From Cyathus striatus (lineage: Eukaryota; Basidiomycota; Agaricomycetes; Agaricales; Nidulariaceae), in NCBI GenBank assembly GCA_025738555.1, contig JAOVFP010000019.1:1178001-1242000 (forward strand): a DNA stretch of 64,000 nt, written 5' to 3'. Below are positions 25,536 through 35,992 of the stretch, piece after piece. The notes under the pieces were generated by a model. It was not told the DNA's origin, did not search any database, and saw only the letters and a list, made by a program, of their open reading frames with translations. Each line of letters starts with the position of its first letter. The stretch's first letter is position 1. The position numbers were made by a program, and so were the translations under genes.

Positions 25536-25735
25536 GGGAATGAGAATGTTCACTAGGTGCCCTCTCAAAGTTCGCGGCCATTGCTCGTCGTCCCCTTGAT
25601 CCCGAACCTCGACGGGGTGACTAAATGTCCATTTTCCATCTGAAAGTGGATATGGGATAAAAAAGGGACGGAGAAGCCCATGGGTATTGTCGAGCCATTG
25701 CTAGAGGAGGTATTTGAACGCATGAGCGCGGAGAT
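25536..25735 (+). pseudogene. SET-family relic (fragment)
   Basis: Plus-strand frames read GMRMFTRCPLKV (25539 on) and later MGIVEPLLEEVFERMSAE (about 25679 on). They match GLGMFATRSLKVGD and MGILEPMIEVVFQRLSKE of SET-3 in the same order. The intervening segment carries stops and deletions, and the rest of the domain is missing. It is a decayed fragment, not a gene. Confidence 0.6.
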
Positions 25736-25963
25736 TGGGGTGCGTGTTTGGCGCTTGCGAGTGCTCATATGTACGACAGGTCGATTAGGTTGCGTGTCAT
25801 TTGGAAGATGAACGTTGTTGAGCTACAGACACCAGTAGAGTGGTAGCGGTACCATAGCCCGCAACATCATCATGATGACCTGGGATGTATATTATCACGA
25901 ACATAGGATATAGATACACCGCCGCCAGCATCCTACCACCCGAATCCAAACCCCCAACGCAAC

Positions 25964-26824
25964 CTAATGCGCCGCCTTCTTCCCTACAAAAACCACCCAC
26001 TCAACACCGCATACAACCAAAAATCACAAGAAAAACTCACCATCAACAAACATATTCCTCGTCGCACTAGGCAGCCTAACATCCATCCCATCCATATCCT
26101 TCGTCAATTTCACTTGGCACCCCAAGCGGCTGGTATCTGTTAGGCCGAATGCCATATCGAGCATGTCGTTTTCGTCGTCTGACGGTTCGGGGAGAATGTC
26201 GTAGTATTCTGGGGGGAGGATGACGTGACATGTTGAGCATGCTATTGAGCCTTCGCATGCACCTGATGGGAGGGGTGAGTACGGAGGGTGGGAGGAAGGA
26301 GGGAAGGGGTAAGAGAGTGAGGGAGAAGACTGACCTTCTAGATCGATATCGTATTCATGCGCAATGGCTAGTATGTCATCTCCCTCATTCCCCTCTACCG
26401 TCTTGAGTAGATTTCCTTTCGAGTCTTTGAAATGTAGCTTGATCCTACATCAAAGATCGTAATGTCAAATGCTGTCCTCCAAGAATCAAACGCAAACAGC
26501 ACAAACGTACCCAGTCCCTGGCAAAGGTCTCTCAATACCCCCATGTCGACACACTACACTCAACGCTCAACGTCAACCCTACTCACCCCACACGGACCAC
26601 GAGAAGAACGCACCAGCGGAAGTATGTATCCGGTGCCCTAAGAAGTTCCAATGACCCATTAAGCGTCCCCACTCAGCTGTTAGTGGGGATACCTTCATCA
26701 TTCGTGGTGGTGAAGTATGGTAGTGGTACCGTCTTACGGGACCTGATCTCCACGAGGGTTCAACTCGGTGGAGGAGAGGAGCGACTTCTGTAAGGCGCTT
26801 TTTGGTGAATCTGGCGAAGGTCAT
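25964..26824 (-). CDS. YAH1: mitochondrial [2Fe-2S] ferredoxin (adrenodoxin type)
   Basis: Electron carrier of the mitochondrial matrix that passes electrons from ferredoxin reductase to iron-sulphur cluster assembly and haem A synthesis. The start [14 protein letters not shown] (26824) begins a basic, Arg-rich presequence that includes [11 protein letters not shown]. The mature part reads [40 protein letters not shown], then [13 protein letters not shown] and SRLGCQVKL. The four cluster cysteines have the adrenodoxin spacing C-x5-C-x2-C-x36-C. The last exon is 20 nt (25964-25983) and completes NMFVDGKKAAH. Five exons are inferred; the exact presequence exon boundary is the least certain part. 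It is a single-copy-type housekeeping gene and appears intact. Confidence 0.93.
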
Positions 26825-27832
26825 GATGATGGTTGGTGTGGTTGTAGTGTATCCTCGTATAGGGTTGTGGTTGTGGTAGTCGTATATCCTCGTGTAGGTT
26901 ACACTGTCTTGAGCGGGTGAATGCGGCTGTAGACGTGCGTTGCGATTGCGCAGTTCTGTCAGCTCTTTTGCTTGCGCTGATGTGGATGAAGACGTACGTG
27001 TTTCGCGATGAGATAAGTGTTAGATATATAGAAGCTTAAGGTTGGAGGATCATAGACGGAGGAAAGATGGAGAGGATGCTGGGTACGTAGTGGGCGGTGA
27101 GCACGGAGGAGAGGAAGAAGAATCGCTTACCGAGAAACGCGGCGGGAATAAGAAACGGAGATGGGTCATGTGATTTTTAGCCAATCGCGAGTTGTCCCTA
27201 TTTTAAGCGCCAGAGCGCTCCTTCCATTTTGCGTCCCCCGTACACGTATATAAAGAAACGACACTCGGATCCGACGACACTACACTGAGAATAATAAAAA
27301 TTATAGACACTACCTAGCTTAATAGAAACTGTGATAGTCAAATGATGTTTCCACCGGAACTTCACCATCGCTTCACCATGCAGCGCCGCAGTTTATTTAT
27401 CCGAATCCATGTACATCCTTGATCTCAATAAATGTGGGTTGTGCGTAGGATTGATGACGTTATGGCACAGCGGGGATGCTGCCATACACTTTTGGCTGTA
27501 CCTGGGCCTGTCGTGGTTCAGCATCTGGGCTGTGATGGCTTCGTTTTTGCTGGAGAACAATACGATCATAGGTCTGTGCATACATAAATTGATACTTATC
27601 TATACCGCGCAAGGGTTTGACTTTTCCAATGCGGCATCTGTAACTATCTATTCCCTTTCTTCCATGTGTTGTCATAATACCGTTGCTTGATGTATCGAAT
27701 CGCCTCACGGATACGTCTTAATTAAAAGAGGCAAGATCCTTATCTGTAAGCGTAAGCCTATAAAGGAGACTAAGCAAGCACTGAACATCATCCATCTAAC
27801 CCACCAAAACCATCAGTCTTCGCCAGCCCTAA
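26825..27832. other. intergenic between divergent ferredoxin and DUF6533-A
   Basis: It holds the ferredoxin 5' flank and the DUF6533-A upstream region. The small frames at 27.4-27.7 kb have no recognisable content. Confidence 0.4.
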
Positions 27833-29602
27833 ATGTCATCAAACCCTGAGATTGCGAATATAAACCTTGTATATGGTATATATGCATTTAGTTACTGATC
27901 ATGACATTCTAACGTGCCAGCACTACATAGTGGCTATTTCAACGTCACTAGCCTATGATATTATTTTCTCCTTCGTTGATGAGGTATCTTCATTATCATA
28001 ATATTGTCAGGAAGTCAGGAAGTCTAATTAAGCAATAGGTTAAATACATATGGAGGTAAGAATAAAAGAGTAATGACTGGAGATAGCATAAGACCTGATC
28101 ACTTGTCGACTAGCGGAATGAGGTGGTCAATTCCGAAGGTGCTATACATAATCACGCGATACTATAGCTTTATATACCTCTTGTAAGTGATCAGCGTTTT
28201 AGTAAGTTCATGTTTTTGAATAATCAATGTCGACAGGATTGAAACGATTAGTGAGTATCTACAGTGGCCATTACAATACTAATCTATCTAATGGCTCAAC
28301 AAGTGCCGATATATTTCTCCTCTGGAATGCGATATGCGTCGTTGGCTGTATGTAATACATTAGTCATCTCGCTACTTCATTCTAATAAGCGTTAAAATCA
28401 GATGTATTCACAATTTCTGAAATGTAGATTTGTCACACTAACAGTCAGTATACTTTACAGATGTCGAGCTACGGTCGTGCTTCATGTTTGGTAAGTACAT
28501 AATATATAAATTGAAATACTAGAGTACTAATTCAACTTACCTGGAGCACAGCGGAGGCCTTATCATAATCGGCACAGCTGTCGACCTTATATTCATGTTT
28601 CGAGTTAGTGCATTGTACGGAAACAGTAAGAAAAGTGAGCATTACAATTGGGGTTCTTTAGAGATTTAAGTAAACTGATCGTATATTTAAAGTTGTTTTG
28701 TTCCTAGCATTTTGGTTCTCTAGTAAGACAAATTTGACTTGCGAGTGAACTAACCGTAAAAGATCAATACCATTAATAATCTTAGTCCAATTCCTGGTTT
28801 GTGTCTTTATTTCAGATCGTTATTGAAACAGTGCGTTGATATTCGGCAGGGTACACTCGCTGCTACATTGTTCAATTCTATCTCCGAGTTGGAGCATACA
28901 ATTCTCTTCAAAGGGATATGCACGGAGAGTGATTCCGCAAGTACTTCATTATACAACATCTTGCCAAGTGTTTTCTTCTCTGTGTCTCTTGCTTTACATA
29001 GTATGTAGAAAAAAATCTTTCATGTTAGCTTTAAGCGAGCATACTAATTTTTGAATGTAATAGCTATTTTATTCCTCCTGACCATTGTAAAGGCTGGAGT
29101 AAACTTCATTCATGATCATGGAGGAATATGGAAAGTACTACAAAATGGACGAAGCACATTCAACCCACTTCTCTACTCTTTAATCAGTGATGGGACATTA
29201 TACTTTTGTATCCTATTCGGTGAGAATGACCTGATCCTAACATCGGAGAGCGAACTTAACCACATGTAGTGTCCACAGTGGTTATGACTATGGGAGCAGT
29301 AGATTCTAAACTGAATGCTTGTTTCATATACTTCTCCCCGTACGTTACATTTCTGTCAATGATTTCTCTATCTTATACGCTACATTAGTTTCTACACTGC
29401 CATTCTCTCTTGCTCGGTGAGCGAGGCTTACACGTGGAAAATGCAACTAATAATTGGAGAATGTTAGGGATCTCGATTGATTTTACAGCTTCGAAGGGTC
29501 TCTAATTTCACAGAAAGTGGAAGTTCTCCAACATTATCACAGTCAATATTCTTTGCGCGCGAGGCGAATCTATCACTGAGATTTGAATCCGACAATGAGT
29601 AG
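27833..29602 (+). CDS. DUF6533 family membrane protein, copy A
   Basis: Start at MSSNPEIANINLVY (27833-27875), then an intron to VAISTSLAYDIIFSFVDE, VKYIWR and GMRWSIPKVLYIITRYYSF. This is the DUF6533 N-terminal signature (a helix ending in DEV, then Y-I-W, then W-S-x-P-K). Later exons give CGGLIIIGTAVDLIFMFRVS and ALYGNS, then ISDGTLYFCILFGE, and the C-terminus GSRLILQLRR to TLSQSIFFAREANLS, ending TAG at 29602. Several short introns are needed; all core exons are open. The family occurs as many paralogues in mushrooms, is predicted to have about seven helices, and has no known role. It is the most diverged of the four copies here. SET-1 starts 546 bp downstream on the same strand. Confidence 0.72.
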
Positions 29603-30147
29603 CCTGAAGAAACTTATCTCCTGGTGATTGTGAACATACCTTATGTTCGCATCAACTGTAACTCTAATACTGGATGGCTCAGTGTAAATTTTTGATTGGA
29701 AATGGATGTATTTTAGAATTACAACAATCGCAAGTTCATGCTTAGTCCGGAAGCCGAACCGTCTATTAAATTCATGCTTACTGAAGTGTAGATCATGTGA
29801 TACTAATAGTTTGGACTTGTTTAGCTGTGGGTATCGGTTGGTCCCGGTCACCGTTCGGCGAACTACACTTATCTTTTCATCACAACCAACCTTGGATTTC
29901 AGCAGCCCCTTTCTTAAATTCCGCTATGAAACGTGGCTTTCTTGTAAAACAAAAGCGAATGACTGGGAAACCTGCTCAAAAAGGTGTGCGATAACACCTA
30001 CTGTATATTGATTAGTGATCAATGGTCTCTAGACTCTAACCGCTCCGCAGATTCAGAAACTGTCCCTCCTCAGGATGTCATATCTGATATACAGATTCTT
30101 TCTTTCAGTGAAGCTTTGATCTCCCGTTTTTTGTCGTCCTACTCACA
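29603..30147. other. spacer between DUF6533-A and SET-1
   Basis: 3' flank of copy A and promoter of SET-1. No separate gene is supported. Confidence 0.4.
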
Positions 30148-31419
30148 ATGATTGTAGATCTCCACCCTGAAAAGGACGATCGTTTGTGTTTGGTTCGCAC
30201 TGATCCGCTTCCACCCAATGCAACCTCCATCAATCCCAGCTCATTATTGTGCATGCGCCTTCCACCATCTCCAATTGACGCACATGGCACATCATCATGT
30301 GTCCTCTATTCTCGCACGAAACAACATGTCTTGACTGCACCACACTTCCCCCGCTCACCACCTCAGCCGGACCGCCCCTCACCAGTGTACGAAATCCGCA
30401 AAACAAAATCGAAAGGCATGGGGATGTTCGCTACCCATCCTCTCAACATCGGAGATTTGATTCTAGTAGAGAGGCCACTCCTCATCATACCACTCAATAC
30501 CGATCTCAGTGCCCTTGCTCCGAGTCGTCCAGAGGCAGTCTGGGGGTACATGAGCGACCTCAAAGGAACAACTGGAGGGGCGCTTATGGAAATTCCCGAG
30601 CGCATGTTAGAGGTGGCATTTGGAAGAATGAGTAAAGAGAATCAGGACGCATATATGGAGCTTGCGAACGCGCACACTAACGATGGAAGAACAAAGTTGG
30701 CCGCAATTTGGCGCACGAACAAGTTTGTGCTCAATAGCCTGGGGCGTATAGGTGGTGAAGAGGATGTATATGGCGCGATTATGAAGGATATGTCTAGGAT
30801 AAATCATAGGTGCTGTCCTCAGTTTCTTTTGGGTGATCTATTGATTTTTAATGATGCAACATTTCTCAGTTGCAGACAAAACTGTGCTAGTTCATTCGAC
30901 GCAGCCTCATTTGCGTATCAACTACGCGCATCTCGACCCATCTCCCGAGGAGAAGAGATAGTATACAGTTACTGCTTTGCCGGACAGTCCACCGCCGACC
31001 GTCAAGCCGAACTCAAACCGTACGGATTCTCCTGCACATGTCTATCTTGCTCCCCGACTCCAGCTCAGCCCTCGAACGACACAATTCGGACTTCAATTCC
31101 ATCTCGTGTTGAGTCTTTTAAACAGACGTACAACTTCGAGATGATAAAGGACCCTAAAGTTGCGAAGGAGGGGTACGATGTTGCCCTTCAACTTTTCCTG
31201 GACATGGAGCAGGAGGGGTTGGATGGGGAAGAGTGGTATCGCACAGTTATGGATATGCACGTTCATTTTTGTTTTAGCTTGGCTGCTGGCGAGGGTGTGA
31301 ATTCAAAGGTAGAGAGTATGAGGTGGATGAGGGTTGCCGCGAGACTTGGATTGGCGTTCGATGGGAGCTTTAAGCCTCATCCTTGGATCCCAGTGAAATT
31401 TAGTATGCCCATTTCATGA
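30148..31419 (+). CDS. SET-domain protein 1 (candidate lysine methyltransferase)
   Basis: Two exons, 30148-30809 and 30870-31419, encode 403 residues. Domain marks: SKGMGMFATHPLNIGDLILV (N-SET, SAM-binding GxG), FGRMSKENQDAYMELANAH, IWRTNKF, SRINHSCRQNC across the splice (NHSCxxN motif), SFAYQLRASRPISRGEEIVY, YSYCF, and YGFSCTCLSC as the post-SET Cys cluster. There is no MYND finger between the SET halves. The family is expected to transfer methyl groups from SAM to lysine; the target is unknown. The Pro usual in NHSCxPN is Gln here. The 60-nt intron is a multiple of three and has no stop, so retention would insert 20 residues into the active motif. It lies directly downstream of DUF6533-A and is the closest relative of the relic at 33.9 kb. 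Confidence 0.85.
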   Translation: MIVDLHPEKDDRLCLVRTDPLPPNATSINPSSLLCMRLPPSPIDAHGTSSCVLYSRTKQHVLTAPHFPRSPPQPDRPSPVYEIRKTKSKGMGMFATHPLNIGDLILVERPLLIIPLNTDLSALAPSRPEAVWGYMSDLKGTTGGALMEIPERMLEVAFGRMSKENQDAYMELANAHTNDGRTKLAAIWRTNKFVLNSLGRIGGEEDVYGAIMKDMSRINHRCCPQFLLGDLLIFNDATFLSCRQNCASSFDAASFAYQLRASRPISRGEEIVYSYCFAGQSTADRQAELKPYGFSCTCLSCSPTPAQPSNDTIRTSIPSRVESFKQTYNFEMIKDPKVAKEGYDVALQLFLDMEQEGLDGEEWYRTVMDMHVHFCFSLAAGEGVNSKVESMRWMRVAARLGLAFDGSFKPHPWIPVKFSMPIS

Positions 31420-31685
31420 TTTTATAATTAGTAAAGTGCGGATTGAAGTGAAATTTGATCACTGTATATATATATATGTGATTGTGTGCAAAATGACAAT
31501 TGAAGGGTCAATTGAACCTCAATCATTATAGATAAATGAAGACTTGGATGAAACTACAAGTAGAACTGGGTATCTTTGGATTCAGCCGATGGGGCCAGAG
31601 GCAACTTCCACTGATGTACTTCTGTACTGGGCCCATCGGCCGAATCCAGAGGTTCGAAGTGTGCATAATGAAGAAGTAATTTAAA
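31420..31685. other. SET-1 3' flank
   Basis: AT-rich, with a (TA)n tract near 31465. The sequence at about 31575-31650 holds an imperfect inverted repeat (TTCAGCCGATGGGGCC and its near complement GGGCCCATCGGCCGAA). Confidence 0.45.
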
Positions 31686-31770
31686 GGGGGCACAGCTCAG
31701 CTGGGAGAGGCAGTAGACTGAAGTAATTGTAAGATGTCTGGTTCTTCAATTATTGCGTGTTCGTCTTATC
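31686..31770 (+). pseudogene. tRNA-Phe relic
   Basis: GGGGGCACAGCTCAGCTGGG followed by GAGAGGCAGTAGACTGAAGT matches the 5' half of the intact tRNA-Phe at 33623 with two substitutions and one extra G. The 3' half is strongly diverged (only GGTTC, TGCG and TTCG words align) and the acceptor stem cannot close. The apparent ATG of the neighbouring MFS relic lies within this segment. Confidence 0.6.
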
Positions 31771-31779
31771 CCCTATCCG

Positions 31780-32926
31780 ACGTTATCTCTCTGATGCCCA
31801 ATTCTCACAGCGGAAACGTCCTTGTTATGGGTTCATCTATCGCCATCGCCATTGCCATCGCTCTCACATGGGGAGGAGTCGAACATGCCTGGGACTCTGG
31901 TAGCGTTCTTGCGCCACTCATCTTTGGCCTCATTGGACTAGTCGTATTCATTATCTACGAGAAGAAGTATGCTGCGGATTCTATCGTATGTCACTTCATC
32001 TTCTTTTCCCTCTACATTAACTAGCCGTCATCTCAGCTCCCATTCATCCTCCTCTCAAACCGGACAAGTGTAAGCGGTTACTTACAGAACTTCATATCAC
32101 CCGTCATCGCGCTCGCATCTACATGTACGTCCTACACTTTCCTTTCTCTTCCATACCTGATGCTAACACGTACGGCAGATTTCATCCCCGTATACTACCA
32201 AGCATGCAAAGGCTCCAGCCCACTCAAACCCGGTGTTGAAACCCTCGGATTGGCAATCGTCGCCCCCGCATCCGTCGTAACAGGCATTTGCGTCGTCGTG
32301 TCACAGAAATACCGCCCTGGCCTCTGGTTTGGCTGGGTCCTGGCAATCGTCGGCTGTGCGCTGATGAGCACTGTTGAAGCGCATACGAGCACCGGAAGAG
32401 TGGTCGGGTACACTGTTATTGTGGGTATTGGTGTTGGGTGAGTGCTTCCTCAGAGACTCCTGGGTTACAAATGGTGTTGATGGTTCGGCGTAGATTGTGT
32501 ATGCGATTGCCCAGTTCCCTGTGCAGGCCCCGCTTCCGATTTCGCAGAACGGACCGTCCATGGCGTTGTATGCGTTCGTCAGGGCTTTTGCTAGTGTACG
32601 TCTAGCTTCCTCTTGTTTAAACATCTAACTGACGCACCACATAGATCTGGGGTGTAACCCTCGGCAACGCAGTCCTCCAAAACGAGCTACAGCGTCGGCC
32701 CCCCGATTCATTCACATCCCAATTCCCAGACGGGATTCCACTGGTGTATACCATCATCCCCAACATATCGGCCCTCCCTCAGCCTGTTAGAGATTCGGTC
32801 CGAGAGGCGTTTGCGGGTGGGCTGCAGCTCATGTGGAAGATTCTGGCGAGTGTCGCGGGGTTGAGGCTGGTGGTTAGCTTCGCGATGGCTGAGGTGCCTA
32901 TGGCGGATGCTACAGACGAGAATTGA
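31780..32926 (+). pseudogene. MFS drug:H+ antiporter (DHA2-like), C-terminal half, decayed
   Basis: Exons read GSSIAIAIALTWGG-like, VEHAWDSGSVLAPLIFGLIG, LPFILLSNRTSVSGYLQNF, YFIPVYYQACKGSSPLKPGV, then after a junction YAIAQFPVQAPLPISQNGPS and IWGVTLGNAVLQNELQRR. The end is DATDEN with TGA at 32926. This is the second half of a 14-helix MFS transporter of the fungal DHA2 type. Helices 1-6 and the usual N-terminus are absent; the 5' break abuts a tRNA relic. At the intron junction near 32493 the downstream frame is off by one base, which a single lost G in ATTGTGTAT would explain. Truncation plus frameshift argue for a pseudogene. Confidence 0.72.
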
Positions 32927-33622
32927 GGGCTAGATGAGAAGCAGAAGGCGGAGGCTACTCACTCGGGAGCGTAATTTACTTTGTAGTACTGAATAAATAA
33001 TTTATTGAACCATTTCCCAGTGTCATCGAGTCATGCAATGGTCCGTGCGCAAACAAATGATCACCTGATTATATTCCCACGTCGCAATTTTTGTATATAA
33101 ACCTGGCATCGCCTATTTTGATTCTTCGATTCTTCCACAATCATAAACGCCTATGAAGAGAACTACGGTGCAAGTCTTTGAGCTGCGATCCGCTTGAGCT
33201 CTGTCCTGAAGATGTTCGACTGGGTCGCGCGCTGACAACGCCCGTTCGGCACCAACTACCTTGTTACCTTAAAGGGACGGGCTGGTCGGATCTGAGGCGT
33301 TCTTTTTATGCTGTCTGGTTAGGTTTGTAGTATACGTTGGGAGTTTGTAATGGTGTAAAGTGCTTTGATTTTGATAATGATATTGACTTCAACTATCATC
33401 TCTACGTTTCCTACATAAGAATTAAGCTGCTTTGATACTGATGTCTCAGTCTGAAAACACCATGACTTGAAGGCATAGGGACTCAGGCATAGGGACTATA
33501 ATAAGGAGAGTAGTTGCTTAGCAGTACTACTAGTAATCCTTCAGTCCATCAGCTCGTGGCTTGATGGAAGGACTTTTATGTCGATTGAGACCATAAACAA
33601 ATTTATATCTCTACAAGTTATC
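32927..33622. other. spacer between MFS relic and tRNA
   Basis: No exon recognised. The short duplicated phrase GGCATAGGGACT near 33472 and 33489 is the only local repeat noted. Confidence 0.4.
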
Positions 33623-33707
33623 GGGGGCATAGCTCAGCTAGGAGAGCAGTAGACTGAAGTTAAAAATCGGGTTCTAAAGGTCCTGCGTTCGATCCGCGGT
33701 GCCCCCA
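33623..33707 (+). tRNA. tRNA-Phe (GAA) with a 12-nt intron
   Basis: The acceptor stem GGGGGCA/TGCCCCC pairs perfectly. The D-arm is GCTC-AGCTAGGA-GAGC. The anticodon arm is GTAGA-CTGAAGT...TCTAA with GAA at the anticodon. The T-arm is CTGCG-TTCGATC-CGCGG, and the discriminator is A. The gene spans 85 nt. Removing about 12 nt (TTAAAAATCGGG) one base 3' of the anticodon, the canonical intron site, leaves 73 nt. One G-A opposition closes the anticodon stem; the rest is regular, so it is probably functional. Confidence 0.85.
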
Positions 33708-33779
33708 TTATTTTAAACAAAAGATGTCTTTTTGCACGATTCAAATGAGATTACTGCAAGTACACTATGATGGAGTGGG

Positions 33780-34321
33780 TTGGGGCCACTTATAATACCG
33801 TTTGCAGGCAACATAACAGGATCCGGTGGGACACTTCTGAGGATTCCTGTGCCCAGCCTCACGTAGGAAGCGGCATTATGGCGAATGAGTAAAGAGAACC
33901 GGAGAGCATACTTGGAGCTTGTGAATGCGCACACTGGAAATGAATTCATTAGTTTTATAATCATATGATTCAGATATATTATAGCTGTCGACCAAAGTGT
34001 GTTAACGTTTTCGACCCAACTTGAGGCTCATTCGCGTATCGACTACGTGGTCATATCTCGACCTATTGCCCATGGAAAAGGACAACGTACAGTTACTGCC
34101 AACTACTGCTTTCCCGGAAAGTCTATCGCCGACTGATATGCTTATCTCAAGTCGTACGGGTTCTCCTGCACGTGTATGTCTTTCTCCCCGACTCTAGCCT
34201 ACCCCCCAAACGACACGATTCGTGCTTTGATTCACTCTCACGTTGAGTTCTTCAAACGGACGTACAATTCCGAGATGACAAAGGACCCTGAAGTTGCGAA
34301 GAAGTGGTACGAATGGTATTG
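33780..34321 (+). pseudogene. SET-family relic, close to SET-1
   Basis: In order on the plus strand: RMSKENRRAYLELVNAH (about 33880), CVNVFDPT then SFAYRL (about 34000), YSYC (about 34090) and the longest piece SYGFSCTCM, AYPPNDTIRALIHSHVEFFK and DPEVAKKWYEWY ending in TGA at 34321. Against SET-1 the last segment is nearly collinear, but there are frameshifts, stops and a missing N-SET and C-terminal end. It begins right after the tRNA-Phe gene. Confidence 0.75.
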
Positions 34322-35686
34322 AACTATATAAGCACGTTGAGATATGTATGAGAGATGGTGCGTTTTCGAAGGTGGCGCAAATGATGTGGAGGTAGTCATT
34401 GTGTTGCGGTGGTTTTCGGGTGTTTTAATTGTCACAAAAATCCGAATCACATTGTAAGGCCTTAAGCCTTAAATCTCAACACCATACATTATAATGTTAT
34501 TGAAAGGCATAATATAAACGATTCTAAGCCTATCATATGCCGTTATAAGACACGGATGTCCCTGCAATAAGTTTCAAGGCTGTGGGACTTCATTAAATGA
34601 AAGTTAGGGCATTCGTAAGATTAATCTTGAATTCCAAGGTGGCCGTAGTATTATTTAGTTCTTAAAACTACTTGTAGTTCATCCGAAAAAAAGAGTATTG
34701 AGTATAACTGTTTAACAGCCATTAGATATATTGAGCCAGGTACACTTGTACTTAACTCACTAGTTACAGTAAAATCATGACATATCGCAGTGGTAAAATA
34801 TATAGTAAAATAAATACCTCTCGGCTCACATGCTCTGCGACGGAGCTCGGGACTACAACAGAGTGAGTGGTGGAAGTCTACCGAGATGTAGACAAGTCTG
34901 GATTGGTCTGGAAAGAACACCAGAGCTGGTTCCGGAACTTGGAAACCCCCTACCGAAACACTGCAAGATCCGATGTGATGACTAAAACATCTGCCTGCGA
35001 TGTATAAAAGGGCACTGACTTTCTCGTTTACACGCAAGGTAAGTGAGGCTGTGGATAACCTAAAGGTAAGTGAAATGGCATGGTAAGTGACATAGGTATT
35101 AAAGTACTGAAGGCTTAAGTAACGATGAGCAGTATTTGTAGTATAAAGATTTGTATGTGTTTTCTAGTCAAATATCAATCTATTTATTAGAATCCTCGCA
35201 GCTTGTGCTTCATGGAAAAAAATAAAGAAATAAATTTGCCTTTTATTCGAGCAGTCTTACACACGTTACAAGCAATTGTAGCGAATGAATGTATTGTAAG
35301 ACTCGGCAGAGAGCCTTATAAATCATTAGCAGCATTGTGCTGTTTATATCGTGTTTTAAGGCTCTCCGCCATGCCTTTCAAGACTGTTTAAGGATTCGTG
35401 TTCAACAATTTACCTTACATGGTAGCCACTGCCTTAAGGCATTACAATGCACCGTAATTTATTGTATGGCAAACTTAACTTTTGTGACAATGGTGAACCA
35501 TTGAAGCACGTAATGAATATAATATATATCATTCAGTAAAATTTCGAGTTCCAGGACGTTATGTTTCAATTCATGTCAACAAGGCGACACATCCGCAAGG
35601 CTTTTCTGATGAACCAAGACCACGTCCTGACGATTTATGTATAGATCTCTAACGTACTCTTCGAACATACGTTCGATCTTATACAA
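34322..35686. other. intergenic, no gene recognised
   Basis: AT-rich DNA with small frames that have no domain character. Confidence 0.4.
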
Positions 35687-35992
35687 TTGCCAAAAAAAAC
35701 ATACGCCAGCATCGTCATGTCTCGACTTCCCGATTTGGGCCCCATTCTAGCTGATCTTAGAAATAACTATATTCCAAGTGGTCCGAGGCTTGATTCGATT
35801 ATCTCTTCCTTATTACAAGCAGAAGAAGATATAAAGCAACTAGGCGAAGAAATCAAGCAATGTGTAATAATACATGCGTTGAAGAAGGAAAATACCACCG
35901 ATACCGTGATGCGTAAGCTACGCAGGGTCCTGGAGGAAGAATTGGTGCTAAGTTTGAACTACGCAAGATCGCAAACATTAGCAGAAGAATAA
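35687..35992 (+). CDS. short helical protein, possibly an F-box protein N-terminal fragment
   Basis: 101 codons. LGPILADLRNNYIPSGPRLD, IISSLLQAEEDIKQLGEEI and MRKLRRVLEEELVLSL form amphipathic helices. The phrase LR-x-N-x-IPS followed by a coiled coil resembles the N-terminal segment before the F-box in many mushroom F-box proteins, but no F-box follows in any frame seen. It is either a small gene of unknown role or a truncated relic. I have no independent support for expression. Confidence 0.3.
   Translation: MPKKTYASIVMSRLPDLGPILADLRNNYIPSGPRLDSIISSLLQAEEDIKQLGEEIKQCVIIHALKKENTTDTVMRKLRRVLEEELVLSLNYARSQTLAEE

Noticed and set aside
30148..31419. SET-1 as a single uninterrupted 423-codon exon
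   Set aside because: Reading through gives NHRCC with 20 inserted residues. Splicing 30810-30869 restores NHSC and matches the intron position in both paralogues.
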